Assembly: GCA_024234075.1 (NCBI GenBank)
Contig: JACKOV010000002.1
Span: forward strand, 558,001-622,000
Direction: 5' to 3'
From: Nevskiaceae bacterium
Lineage (GTDB): Bacteria > Pseudomonadota > Gammaproteobacteria > Steroidobacterales > Steroidobacteraceae
Length of the DNA: 64,000 nt
Part shown: one piece after another, positions 1-8,598 of the stretch
Numbering within the stretch: position 1 is the first letter of the stretch
Layout: each line of letters starts with the position of its first letter
Translations under genes and position numbers: made by a program
Notes under the pieces: generated by a model
Told to the model about the DNA's origin: nothing
Seen by the model: the letters and a program-made list of their open reading frames with translations, nothing else
Databases searched by the model: none

Positions 1-71
1 AGGCACAGCAGGAGCGCCACCGCCCAGGCCGCGCGGCGTCGACGAAAGAAAGGGTGCTCGATCCACGGCAT
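1..71 (-). CDS. Possible N-terminus of an exported protein (cut by window edge)
   Basis: An ATG on the minus strand at 71 opens a frame that runs off the window edge. Its 23 or so residues read MPWIEHPFF, then four Arg, then a hydrophobic AWAVALLLCL stretch, which looks like a signal peptide or first membrane helix. No Shine-Dalgarno sequence is evident. It would be divergent from the DUF1499 gene. The function cannot be judged from this fragment. Confidence 0.3.
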   Translation of the reverse strand, partial: MPWIEHPFFRRRRAAWAVALLLC

Positions 72-206
72 GCCGGCAGGGTCGCGTCGATGGCCTGAAC
101 CGATCATGAACCGCGAGCTCCGGTCCCGCCAGGTTGCGTCCCCGGTCGGCCACGCGGCAAGATGCCAAAAGTATTCGATCCGGTGATCACCAGCCTGGAG
201 GGGGCC

Positions 207-1016
207 ATGGTTGCGAACGTCGCCTTCCCGTTGCTGTCGGCGCCGGCCTGGCCCGGCAAGGTGGCCAGCTTCGGTGCCTGGACGATCCTCCTCGGCGTTA
301 TCCTGGCGGCATCGTCCGGTCCGTTGAACCGGTTCACTTCGATCGGCCCTCAGGTGGTACTGCTGTTGCTGGCCGCCGGGGTGGTGTTGCTGGCGGTCGG
401 GGCGTTGCTGGCGATCGTCGGCTTCCTGATCGCCCTGGCCCGGCGTGCGCCGCTGGCCCGCGGCAGCGTCGCCGTGGCGATCGTGGTCGCGCTCGGCCTG
501 CTCGGCTACCTGCTGACCTGGCTGCGGCTCGGCCTTAGCGCACCGCCGATCCACGAGATCAGCACCGACCTCGCGGTGCCGCCACCGTTCGTCGAAGTGG
601 TGGCGCGGCGGCAGCAGGCTGGCGCCACCTACCCGCCCGACTACATCGCCGAGATCACCGGCCGCAGCGGCCGGATCAATGTGCCGGAGATCCAGCGCAA
701 GGCCTATCCGGATATCCAGCCGGCGATCCTGCCGGGCCTGGCACCCGCACGGGCCTTCGTTCGCGTCGAAGCGGTGGTGCAGGATCTCGGCTGGGAGCTG
801 GTCGCGGCGGTGCCGGAGGAAGGGCGGATCGAGGCCACCGACACCAGCCGTTTCTTCGGTTTCCGGGACGACGTCGTGATCCGCATGCGTGCCGAGGCGG
901 GCGGGACCCGGGTCGATGCGCGCTCCAAATCGCGCACCGGTTTCAGTGTCAGCGACCTCGGCAGCAATGCCCGGCGCCTGCGGCGCCTGCTCGAGCTGGT
1001 GAAGGCCGGCGCGTGA
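207..1016 (+). CDS. DUF1499 family membrane protein
   Basis: This is a 269-residue protein with about three hydrophobic segments in the first 105 residues (one near LLGVILAASSG, one from QVVLLLLAAGVVLL, one from VAIVVALGLLGYLL). A soluble C-terminal domain of DUF1499 type follows (FVEVVARRQ, then YPDIQPAI and a DTSRFFGFRDDVVIRMR segment). The family function is unknown; some members occur near cytochrome or redox genes. I chose ATG 207 over an upstream in-frame ATG at 162 because GGAGGGGG lies just before it. Its stop overlaps the next start by four bases (GTGA), which implies translational coupling to the DUF962 gene. Confidence 0.75.
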   Translation: MVANVAFPLLSAPAWPGKVASFGAWTILLGVILAASSGPLNRFTSIGPQVVLLLLAAGVVLLAVGALLAIVGFLIALARRAPLARGSVAVAIVVALGLLGYLLTWLRLGLSAPPIHEISTDLAVPPPFVEVVARRQQAGATYPPDYIAEITGRSGRINVPEIQRKAYPDIQPAILPGLAPARAFVRVEAVVQDLGWELVAAVPEEGRIEATDTSRFFGFRDDVVIRMRAEAGGTRVDARSKSRTGFSVSDLGSNARRLRRLLELVKAGA

Positions 1017-1333
1017 CGATCCAATCCATGGCCGTCCGGTTCGGCAGCTTCCGCGAGTTCTATCCGAGCTATCTCGCACAGCACCGCAATCACCGCTGCC
1101 GCCAGCTGCATTTCGTCGGCACGACGCTGTTCGTCGTACAATCCGCTGCGGCGCTGCTGCTGCGCCAGCCCTGGCTGCTGCTGTCCGGCGTGGTCGCCGG
1201 CTATGGCTTCGCCTGGGTCGGCCATTTCTTCTTCGAGAAGAATCGTCCGGCCACGTTTACCCATCCCTTCTACAGCCTGATCGGCGACTTCGCGATGGCC
1301 CGCGACATCCTCGCAGGCCGGATCCGCTGGTAG
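1013..1333 (+). CDS. DUF962 / Mpo1-like small membrane protein
   Basis: This 106-residue protein belongs to the DUF962 (Mpo1/YGL010w-like) family. Yeast Mpo1 is a 2-hydroxy fatty acid dioxygenase; bacterial members are uncharacterised. Family-typical histidines are visible: YLAQHRNHRCRQLHF near the N-terminus, WVGHFFFEKNRPATF in the middle and THPFYSLIGDF at the end. Two hydrophobic stretches lie between them. The GTG at 1013 overlaps the DUF1499 stop; ATG 1028 is an alternative start. gshA begins six bases downstream, so the three genes may be cotranscribed. Confidence 0.75.
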   Translation: MTIQSMAVRFGSFREFYPSYLAQHRNHRCRQLHFVGTTLFVVQSAAALLLRQPWLLLSGVVAGYGFAWVGHFFFEKNRPATFTHPFYSLIGDFAMARDILAGRIRW

Positions 1334-1338
1334 CACCC

Positions 1339-2919
1339 ATGCCCGTTTCGCGTATCGACCGCAGGTTCGAGCGGCGCCTTGCCGCTCTCATCAATGGTGG
1401 CCAGCACGACGTGCTCCAGGGGGGACGGCGCGGTGCCGAGAAGGAGTCCCTGCGGGTCACGCCCGACGGGCAGATCGCGCAATCGATGCATCCACCGGCG
1501 CTCGGTTCGGCGCTGACCGCCGAGCACTTCACCACCGATTATTCGGAAGCGTTGCTGGAGCTGGTCACGCCGACCTTCCGCACCAACTGGGAGCTGCTGC
1601 AGTATCTCTGCGACCAGCATCAGTTCGTCTATCGGCATCTCGGCGACGAGCTGCTGTGGGCCACCAGCATGCCCGGCGCGCTGGACAGCGATGCCAGCAT
1701 CCCGATCGCGCAGTACGGACCGTCGAACGTTGGCCGCCTGAAGACCATCTACCGCGAAGGCCTGGGGGTGCGCTACGGGCGCGTGATGCAGGCGATTTCC
1801 GGGCTGCATTTCAACTACTCGTTTCCCGAAAAACTCTGGGAACCCTGGGCCGCGGTCCGCGAGTCGCGCGATGCCGGGCAGGACTTCGTCTCGGCCTGCT
1901 ATTTCGACCTGCTGCGCAACTACCGGCGATTCGGCTGGATCGTGCTGTATCTGTTCGGCGTCTCGCCGGTGGTCTGCAACTCCTTCCTGCGTGTGCGGGG
2001 CATCGAGCTGCCTGAGTTCGGCCCGGGCACCGGCTGGGAGCCGTTCGCCACCTCGTTGCGCATGAGTGATCTCGGCTATCGCAACCTCAACCAGGCGAGT
2101 GTGGAGGTGTCGGTCAACAGCCTCGAGGAATACGTCCGCGATCTGACCGCCGCCATGACGACGCCCAGTCCGGAGTACCAGAAGATCGGCGTCAAGGTGG
2201 CGGGCCAGTACCGGCAGCTGAACGCCAATCTCCTGCAGATCGAGAACGAGTACTACAGCTTCATCCGGCCGAAGCGCGTGGCGCGGTCCGGCGAGCGGCC
2301 GACCAAGGCGTTGCGGCGCGCCGGGGTCGAATACGTCGAGGTGCGCGCGCTGGATGTCAGCGCTTTCGATCCGGTCGGCGTCAACCAGGGCAAGCTGCGT
2401 TTCATGGAGGCTTTCCTGGCCCTCTGCCTGACCCGGGACAGCCCGCTGATCGATGCCGCCGAACAGTCGGCGCTCGATCAGAACCATGTGATCGCGGCGC
2501 GGCGGGGTCGCGAGCCGGGTCTGATGCTGCAGCGGGATGGCCGGCCGGTGCCGATGCTGGAATGGGCACGCGAACTGATCGAGCAGATGCAGGGCATCTG
2601 CGAGCTGCTCGATGCGGGCGATGCGACCCGGCCGTATTCGGCGGCGCTCGCGTTCCAGGCGGCCAAGCTCGACGACGTCGCGCTGACACCGTCGGCGCGC
2701 CTGATCCGCGAACTGCGCGACACCGGCGAGAGCTTCTTCGATCTCGCACTGCGCATGTCGCGGCAGCACAAGAGCTATTTCCTGGAGCTCTACCCGCCGA
2801 ATGCCGAAAGGCTCGCCGAGTTCCGCGAAGAGGCGCGCGAGTCGCTCGAGGCCGCGCGCGCCGTCGAGGCGGCATCCACCGGCAGCTTCGACGAGTACCT
2901 CGCCCGCTATCTCGCCTGA
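1339..2919 (+). CDS. gshA: Glutamate-cysteine ligase (gamma-proteobacterial type)
   Basis: GshA catalyses the ATP-dependent joining of L-glutamate and L-cysteine, the first step of glutathione synthesis, in the cytoplasm. The 526-residue length matches the E. coli-type enzyme (about 518). Recognisable family segments are GAEKESLRVTPDG near residue 32, FTTDYSEALLELVTP near 60, the GLHFNYSFP motif near 155, and the YVEVRALDVSAFDP segment near 335, which carries metal and substrate ligands. The ATG at 1339 lies just after the DUF962 stop without a strong ribosome-binding site, suggesting coupling to upstream translation. A glutathione-dependent glyoxalase I gene lies at 40744. Confidence 0.97.
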   Translation: MPVSRIDRRFERRLAALINGGQHDVLQGGRRGAEKESLRVTPDGQIAQSMHPPALGSALTAEHFTTDYSEALLELVTPTFRTNWELLQYLCDQHQFVYRHLGDELLWATSMPGALDSDASIPIAQYGPSNVGRLKTIYREGLGVRYGRVMQAISGLHFNYSFPEKLWEPWAAVRESRDAGQDFVSACYFDLLRNYRRFGWIVLYLFGVSPVVCNSFLRVRGIELPEFGPGTGWEPFATSLRMSDLGYRNLNQASVEVSVNSLEEYVRDLTAAMTTPSPEYQKIGVKVAGQYRQLNANLLQIENEYYSFIRPKRVARSGERPTKALRRAGVEYVEVRALDVSAFDPVGVNQGKLRFMEAFLALCLTRDSPLIDAAEQSALDQNHVIAARRGREPGLMLQRDGRPVPMLEWARELIEQMQGICELLDAGDATRPYSAALAFQAAKLDDVALTPSARLIRELRDTGESFFDLALRMSRQHKSYFLELYPPNAERLAEFREEARESLEAARAVEAASTGSFDEYLARYLA

Positions 2920-3043
2920 GCTCCGCTGGCTCGCGTCGGGCGCTGCGGCAGGAATGCGCCGACACGATAAAGAGCCGCGAAGTTTCACTTAATCCGCCGC
3001 AGATCTTCGCCGCTCGCCTTGCTGCGGAAATCGGCTCGGAATC

Positions 3044-3072
3044 TTGGTGTACCGTCGAGCCACATCTATAGA
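3044..3072 (+). promoter_or_regulatory. Possible sigma-70 promoter of the diguanylate cyclase gene
   Basis: TTGGTG at 3044-3049 and TATAGA at 3067-3072 are separated by 17 bases. Both hexamers are partial matches to the consensus. If this is a promoter, translation must start downstream of it (GTG 3110 or TTG 3116), not at the longer in-frame TTG 3044. Confidence 0.3.
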
Positions 3073-3109
3073 ATACGCGGCACGTGCCAGCAGGGAGTCG
3101 CTGCCGAGA

Positions 3110-4321
3110 GTGTCGTTGACGGGTTTCCATTTCACCGCTGATTCCGCCGCGTCGCGCACACTCGAGCGCGGCTTCGCCTGGCTGCGGTTCGAGCCGGCGC
3201 TGGAAGCCGAGTATCGGGAAACGCGCGCCCGCAACGCCGGTCCCCGCATCCGGCTGACGCTGCTGTTCGCGGTCTGCACCATGTTGGGTTTCGTGGCGCT
3301 CGATCATCGCCTGTTCGGCATCCCGTGGCGGTTGCCCGACGATCTGTTGCGTTTCGGCATCGAGCTGCCGCTGCTGCTGCTCGGCATCTGGCTGGTCGGC
3401 GCACCGCGTTACCAGCGTTTCTATCTGCCGGTGCTGCAGGTCGCCGCGCCGCTGTTCAGCGTCGCCGCGGCGATCACCGCCGCCTGGGCACCCGATCCGG
3501 CCTTCGTCGCGCTGGGCACGGCGCGCCTGGTGCTGATCACCTTCTTCGTCTATTTCATGCTGGGCATGCCGTTCTTCGCGGCGCTGCGCAGCAACACGCT
3601 GATGGTGGCGGCGTTCGCGATCACGACCTGGTGGCTGGAAATCCCGGCGGTGCTGGCGACCTACAACGTTTTCATCCTGCTCTGCGCCAACGTGTTCGCC
3701 GGCTACGGCAGCTATGCGCTCGAGCACGCCATGCGGCTGGCCTTCCTCGAGCGCAAGCTGCTGGCCGAAGTCGCGAGCCACGATGGCCTGACCGGCCTGC
3801 TGAACCGCGCGGCCTTCGACGCGCAGGTCAGCCGCGTCTGGGATCAGGCGGTGCGCGAGCAGCAGAGCGTCGCGGTGGTGATGCTCGACATCGATCATTT
3901 CAAGTCGTTCAACGATCGCTACGGTCACCAGGCCGGCGATCGGGCCTTGCGCGAGGTGGCGGCCGCGGTGGCGCGGACCGCGCGGCGGCCGCTCGACCTG
4001 GTGGCGCGGTTCGGCGGCGAAGAGCTGATCGCGATCCTGCCGGGGGCCGATCGCATCCATGCCGAGACGGTGGCCAGGGCATGGGTCGAAGCGGTTTTCG
4101 AGCTGAACATCCCCCATGCCGGTTCGGCGACCGCGGAGCGTGTCACCATCAGCGTGGGCGCCGCCGCCGTCGATGCGACCCGCGAAACCTCCTACGAGGC
4201 CGCGGTCCGCCTGGCGGATCGCGCGCTCTACCTCTCCAAGGACTACGGCCGCAACCGCTACGTCATGCTCGATCGCCTGCTGCCGGTCCACGATCTCGCG
4301 CAGCCGTTGCGCGTCGCCTGA
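3110..4321 (+). CDS. Membrane-anchored diguanylate cyclase (GGDEF)
   Basis: This protein makes the second messenger cyclic di-GMP from two GTP molecules. The N-terminal half has about six hydrophobic segments (from IRLTLLFAVCTMLGFVALD to VFILLCANVFAGYG) and probably senses a membrane or periplasmic signal. The C-terminal GGDEF domain starts at SHDGLTGLLNRAAF. It has the active-site variant GGEEL at about residues 302-306 of the GTG-3110 form. An RxxD product-inhibition site (RPLD) lies five residues before it, so an active, feedback-inhibited enzyme is expected. The start is uncertain: TTG 3044, GTG 3110 and TTG 3116 are in frame. No EAL domain or adjacent receptor gene is present. Confidence 0.9.
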   Translation: MSLTGFHFTADSAASRTLERGFAWLRFEPALEAEYRETRARNAGPRIRLTLLFAVCTMLGFVALDHRLFGIPWRLPDDLLRFGIELPLLLLGIWLVGAPRYQRFYLPVLQVAAPLFSVAAAITAAWAPDPAFVALGTARLVLITFFVYFMLGMPFFAALRSNTLMVAAFAITTWWLEIPAVLATYNVFILLCANVFAGYGSYALEHAMRLAFLERKLLAEVASHDGLTGLLNRAAFDAQVSRVWDQAVREQQSVAVVMLDIDHFKSFNDRYGHQAGDRALREVAAAVARTARRPLDLVARFGGEELIAILPGADRIHAETVARAWVEAVFELNIPHAGSATAERVTISVGAAAVDATRETSYEAAVRLADRALYLSKDYGRNRYVMLDRLLPVHDLAQPLRVA

Positions 4322-4417
4322 AGCCTGCGCACGGCTGCCGTGCCGTGCCGTGCTGTGCCGCGCCCCGCGTTGGCGCGCGGGTGCTGCCTGGGCGGAACGG
4401 TGGTCGGCCCCGGCCGG

Positions 4418-5395
4418 TCAGCGGCGGAACGGGATGGCGATGTCGGCGAGCTCCTGATCCACTGCCGCCTGCGTCTCGCTGTCCTCGACCGCCTGTACCC
4501 GCCGCCGGGTCAGATGCGGCGCCACCATCGTGATGAAGTCGTACATGAAGCTGCGCAGCAGTGCGCCGCGACGGAAACCCAGCCAGGTCAGGTGCGGCTC
4601 GAAGATGTGGGCCGCGCTGCGCACCCGCAGATCGGCATCCTGCTGCGGGTCGATCGCGACATCGGCGAGGATGCCGACGCCGAGTCCGGCGCGGATGTAT
4701 TCCTTGATCACGTCCGAGTCCCAGGCGGTCAGCGCGACGTTGGGCGTCTCGCCGGCCTCGGCGAACACGTCGAGCAGCGATGATGGGCCGGTGAAGCTGA
4801 AGGAGTAGGTGATGATCGGGTGCTGCGCCAGCTGTCCCACGGTCGGTGCGGCCACAGCGGCGAGCGGATGCGCGGCCGGCACGACGATAACCCGCCGCCA
4901 GCGGTAGCAGGGCAGGCGGATCAGCTCGGGGAACATGTCCGCGCCGCCGGTGGCGATGACGAAATCTACCTGGTTGCGAGCCACCATCGTGGCGATCTGT
5001 TCCGAGGTACCTTGATGCAGGTGCAGGCGCACACCAGGAAACTGTTGGCGGAACCGCTTCAACACGGCCGGCAGCACGTAACGCGCCTGGGTATGGGTGG
5101 TCGCGATCGACAGCGAGCCTTCGTGGTCCTTGCGCAGCTCGGCGGCGAGGCCGCGGATGTTGCCGACCTCGCGCACGATATGGCGGGCGCGGGCGATCAC
5201 CTGTTCGCCCGGCGGCGTCACCCGCACCAAAGCACGGCCTGCGCGCACGAAGATCCGGAAGCCGAGTTCATCCTCGAGCATTTTCAGCTGTTTGCTGACC
5301 CCCGGCTGTGACGTATGCAGGGCCTTGGCGGCGGCGGTGATGTTCAGGTCGGTGTCGGCTACCGAGACGAGATAACGGAGCTGGTGCAGTTTCAT
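4418..5395 (-). CDS. cysB: LysR-family regulator, CysB-like
   Basis: This is a 325-residue LysR-type transcription factor. The winged HTH (MKLHQLRYLVSVADTDLN, then TAAAKALHTSQPGVSKQ) and the effector-domain segment ATTHTQARYVLP are characteristic of CysB/Cbl, which activate sulfate assimilation with N-acetylserine or sulfate as ligands. The ATG at 5395 fits the family N-terminus; an upstream in-frame extension to 5491 has no family support. It runs convergently with the diguanylate cyclase and is not beside cys genes, so the regulon is inferred from homology only. Cbl or another paralogue is possible. Confidence 0.85.
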   Translation of the reverse strand: MKLHQLRYLVSVADTDLNITAAAKALHTSQPGVSKQLKMLEDELGFRIFVRAGRALVRVTPPGEQVIARARHIVREVGNIRGLAAELRKDHEGSLSIATTHTQARYVLPAVLKRFRQQFPGVRLHLHQGTSEQIATMVARNQVDFVIATGGADMFPELIRLPCYRWRRVIVVPAAHPLAAVAAPTVGQLAQHPIITYSFSFTGPSSLLDVFAEAGETPNVALTAWDSDVIKEYIRAGLGVGILADVAIDPQQDADLRVRSAAHIFEPHLTWLGFRRGALLRSFMYDFITMVAPHLTRRRVQAVEDSETQAAVDQELADIAIPFRR

Positions 5396-5530
5396 GAGTG
5401 CGGCTGACGGACGCGGGATCACGCGAAGGGCCGCGGCCGTCGGTCGGCACTCTAAGTGCAGCGCAGCGCATGTCTCAGGCCGATTGGGCATGGCCCGATA
5501 ACGCTCGGTTCTGTAGGCGTCGCCGGTCGA

Positions 5531-6133
5531 TCAGCCGGCGCCGGTATCGGCCGCCGCGTCGGCGTCTCCACCCTCCGCACCTGTACCGGTATCCGTCCCC
5601 GTGCCGGCTCCCGGAAAGCGTCCCGTCTCGAAGGCATCCATGAAGCCGAAGTGCCGCAGGTCGCGGATGCGCATCGGGTAGAGCACGCCCAGCAAATGAT
5701 CGACCTCATGCTGCACGACCCGGGCATGGAAACCGCTGACTTCGCGATCGATCGCCGTACCCCGCTCGTCGACACCCTGATAGCGGATGCTATGCCAGCG
5801 CGGCACCAGACCGCGCATGCCCGGCACCGACAGACAACCCTCCCAGCCCTCTTCGAGCGTTGCGTCGAGTGGCGTGATCACCGGATTGATCAGCACCGTA
5901 TCGGGCACCGGCGCTGCGTCGGGATAGCGCGGATTGTGCTCGAGACCGAAGATCACGACCTGCAACGGCACGCCGATCTGCGGCGCCGCGAGGCCGGCAC
6001 CATCGAGCGCCCGCATGGTGTCGCGCATGTCCACGAGCAGTTCGCGCAATCCCGGATCGTCCAGATGCGCCACCGGTGCCGCCACCTGCAGTAGTCTGGG
6101 GTCGCCCATGCGTAGTACTTCACGAATAGCCAT
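5531..6133 (-). CDS. def: Peptide deformylase
   Basis: Def removes the N-formyl group from nascent proteins using an active-site Fe/Zn ion. All three family motifs are present: GAGLAAPQIG, EGCLSVPG (Cys metal ligand) and HEVDH (two His ligands and the catalytic Glu). The 200-residue length is slightly long because of a low-complexity Gly/Thr/Asp/Ala-rich C-terminal tail. The start at 6133 has a strong GGAGGAG ribosome-binding site; the frame upstream of it is not conserved-looking. There is no adjacent fmt, so this may be a second def copy outside the usual def-fmt operon. Confidence 0.95.
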   Translation of the reverse strand: MAIREVLRMGDPRLLQVAAPVAHLDDPGLRELLVDMRDTMRALDGAGLAAPQIGVPLQVVIFGLEHNPRYPDAAPVPDTVLINPVITPLDATLEEGWEGCLSVPGMRGLVPRWHSIRYQGVDERGTAIDREVSGFHARVVQHEVDHLLGVLYPMRIRDLRHFGFMDAFETGRFPGAGTGTDTGTGAEGGDADAAADTGAG

Positions 6134-6446
6134 TGAGCTCCTCCGTTGAGCGCATTCTAGTCTGTCCATTTGGCGTGGCTGTGGGAGAGGGCGAAGAGTC
6201 TCGGTGCGGAACGCAGGGCATCTGCGGCGCGCGTCTTCCGGCTGTCCGCGCCCCAAGTGCTTTGCAACTCATCCGCTCCCAACACCTGGCACCACCTCAA
6301 CCTTCGACCGCAACCGTGAACAGCGCCTGCACACACGTACGTAGATCCCGAAGAGGAATAAGGTTTTGCCCGCCACGACGTCCATGCCCGCGGATTTAAA
6401 ATGGCGTCCTTGGTACATGTTTTAAGGGACGATCGTGGAGACGAAC
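6134..6446 (+). promoter_or_regulatory. Intergenic region between def and nirS
   Basis: This divergent spacer of about 310 bases carries no gene that I can support. TAAAAT at 6397-6402 is a possible -10 element for nirS. I looked for an FNR/Dnr box of the form TTGAT-N4-ATCAA and found none, in contrast to the boxes at 30861 and 50200. GGAG at 6437-6440 is the ribosome-binding site for ATG 6447. Confidence 0.35.
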
Positions 6447-8591
6447 ATGAAACCGATCCTGACGGGTGCCTTGATGATTGCGGCGACTTTCGCGCTGCCA
6501 TCGGCGATTGCGCAGAGCAGCGGTGCGAAGGGAACAACGGCCGCGCTGCGCACCCATGCGGCGGAAGCGGCGTCGAGCAAACCGACGACGGAGCAGATGA
6601 AGGCGGGTGAGGAAACCTACAAAGCCGCTTGCGTGGTCTGTCACCAGGCCGATGGCAAGGGCCTGGCGAGTGCATTCCCGCCGCTGGCGGGTTCCGACTA
6701 TCTGTTGAAGGACAAGACCCGCGCGATCGCCACGGTGTTGCACGGTGTGACCGGCGAGATCGTGGTCAACGGCCAGAAGTTCGACTCGGCGATGCCGCCG
6801 ATGCCGCAGCTGAGCGATGACGAGATCGCCAACGTGCTGACCTATGTGGCCAACAGCTGGGGCAACAAGGGCTGGCTGGTCAGCTCGACCGATGTCGTCG
6901 CCGTGCGCGCCGGTCAGCGGCCGCCTACCACGGCCGGCTCGCTGACCGAGCATCCCGGCACCAGCAAGGCCGAGCTCATCTATCAGGGCGCACCGTCCAC
7001 GGTGCCGGCCGAGGAGGCCAAGACGGTCGTCAGCCCGGGCGCGCCGTCGATGACCGAAGCCGAGTTCGCAGTCGCCAAGCAGGTCTATTTCGAACGCTGC
7101 GCGGGCTGCCACGGCGTGCTACGCAAGGGCGCTACCGGCAAACCGCTGACGCCCGACGTCACCCAGCCGCGCGGCACCGAGTATCTGAAGGTGTTCATCA
7201 AGTACGGCTCGCCGGCGGGCATGCCGAACTGGGGCACTTCCGGTGAGCTGACCGACGAGCAGGTCGACATCATGGCGCGCTACGTGCAGCACGAGCCGCC
7301 GATGCCGCCCGAGTTCGGCCTGAAGGAGATGCAGGAGTCGCGCAAGACCTTCGTTGCGCCGGCCGATCGTCCGACGCAGAAGATGAACGATCTCGACATC
7401 GACAACCTGTTCGTCGTTACGCTGCGCGACTCGGGCGAGATCGCCCTGATCGACGGCGACTCGAAGCGGATCGTCAACATCATCAAGACCGGCTACGCGG
7501 TACACATCTCACGGGCCTCGCACTCCGGTCGCTATGTCTACACCATCGGCCGCGACGCCAAGATCGATCTGATCGACCTGTGGCTGCCGGTGCCGGACAA
7601 GGTCGAGGAGATCAAGATCGGGCTCGAGGCGCGTTCGGTCGAGACCTCGAAGTACAAGGGCTACGAGGACAAGCTCGCGGTGGCCGGCGCCTACTGGCCG
7701 CCACAGTTCGTGATCATGGACGGCGAGACCCTCGATCCGAAGAAGATCTTCTCGACCCGCGGCATGACGGTCGACACGCAGGAATACCACCCTGAACCGC
7801 GCGTGGCGGCGATCATCGCCTCGCACGAGCATCCGGAGTGGATCGTCAATATCAAGGAGACGGGCAAGATCATGCTCGTCAACTACCAGGATATCGACAA
7901 CCTGCAGGTCACGGAGATCGGTGCCGCGCGCTTCCTGCACGACGGTGGCTGGGACATCAGCAAGCGCTACTTCCTGACCGCGGCCAACCAGTCGGACAAG
8001 ATCGCGGTCGTCGACTCCAAGGAGCGCAAGCTCACGGCGCTGGTCGACGTCGACAAGATCCCGCATCCGGGCCGCGGTGCGAACTTCCGTGATCCGAAGT
8101 TCGGGCCGGTCTGGGTGACCAGCGCGCTCGGCAACGAGAAGGTCACGCTGATCGCGACCGACCCGGAGCAGCACCCGCAGCATGCCTGGAAGGCGGTGCG
8201 CACGCTCATGGGCCAGGGTGGTGGTTCACTGTTCGTGAAAACCCATCCGAAATCCAAGCACCTCTATGTCGACACCACGCTGAACCCGGACGAGAAGATC
8301 AGCCAGTCGGTGGCGGTGTTCGACATCAACAACCTGGAGAAGCCGTACAAGGTCCTGCCGATCGCCGACTGGGCGAAGCTGGGCCCGGGCCCGAAGCGCA
8401 TCGTCCAGCCGGAGTTCAACAAGCAGGGTGACGAGGTCTGGTTCTCGGTCTGGAGCGGCAAGGAAGAGGAGTCGGCGATCGTGGTGGTCGACGACAAGAC
8501 GCTGAAGCTCAAGGCCGTGATCAAGGACAAGCGCCTGGTCACACCGACCGGCAAGTTCAACGTCTACAACACCACCCACGACGTCTACTGA
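6447..8591 (+). CDS. nirS: Cytochrome cd1 nitrite reductase with an extra N-terminal cytochrome c domain
   Basis: NirS reduces nitrite to nitric oxide in the periplasm. Residues 1-22 form a signal peptide. Two c-type haem sites follow: CVVCH at 62-66 (likely Met ligand in MPPMP near 116) and CAGCH at 218-222 (Met in GMPNWG near 259). The d1 propeller then has the proximal haem ligand in GYAVHISR (H353), active-site His in ASHEHP (H460) and in FLHDGGWD (H498), and the typical C-terminus TGKFNVYNTTHDVY. Usual NirS has one cytochrome domain and about 570 residues; this one has 714, the extra domain resembling a NirC/NirM-type electron donor fused in front. I chose ATG 6447 over GTG 6435 because of the GGAG spacing. 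It ends seven bases from the convergent TonB receptor. No nir biosynthetic genes follow. Confidence 0.95.
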   Translation: MKPILTGALMIAATFALPSAIAQSSGAKGTTAALRTHAAEAASSKPTTEQMKAGEETYKAACVVCHQADGKGLASAFPPLAGSDYLLKDKTRAIATVLHGVTGEIVVNGQKFDSAMPPMPQLSDDEIANVLTYVANSWGNKGWLVSSTDVVAVRAGQRPPTTAGSLTEHPGTSKAELIYQGAPSTVPAEEAKTVVSPGAPSMTEAEFAVAKQVYFERCAGCHGVLRKGATGKPLTPDVTQPRGTEYLKVFIKYGSPAGMPNWGTSGELTDEQVDIMARYVQHEPPMPPEFGLKEMQESRKTFVAPADRPTQKMNDLDIDNLFVVTLRDSGEIALIDGDSKRIVNIIKTGYAVHISRASHSGRYVYTIGRDAKIDLIDLWLPVPDKVEEIKIGLEARSVETSKYKGYEDKLAVAGAYWPPQFVIMDGETLDPKKIFSTRGMTVDTQEYHPEPRVAAIIASHEHPEWIVNIKETGKIMLVNYQDIDNLQVTEIGAARFLHDGGWDISKRYFLTAANQSDKIAVVDSKERKLTALVDVDKIPHPGRGANFRDPKFGPVWVTSALGNEKVTLIATDPEQHPQHAWKAVRTLMGQGGGSLFVKTHPKSKHLYVDTTLNPDEKISQSVAVFDINNLEKPYKVLPIADWAKLGPGPKRIVQPEFNKQGDEVWFSVWSGKEEESAIVVVDDKTLKLKAVIKDKRLVTPTGKFNVYNTTHDVY

Positions 8592-8598
8592 TCGGCCC

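Noticed and set aside
4338..4380. CCGTG-type short tandem repeat after the diguanylate cyclase gene
   Set aside because: It is a few imperfect copies in GC-rich intergenic sequence; no hairpin or coding role is convincing.
6330..6446. FNR/Dnr box before nirS
   Set aside because: No TTGAT/C half-site pair with four-base spacing could be found; the nearest candidate, around TTGGTACATGTTTTAA, does not fit.
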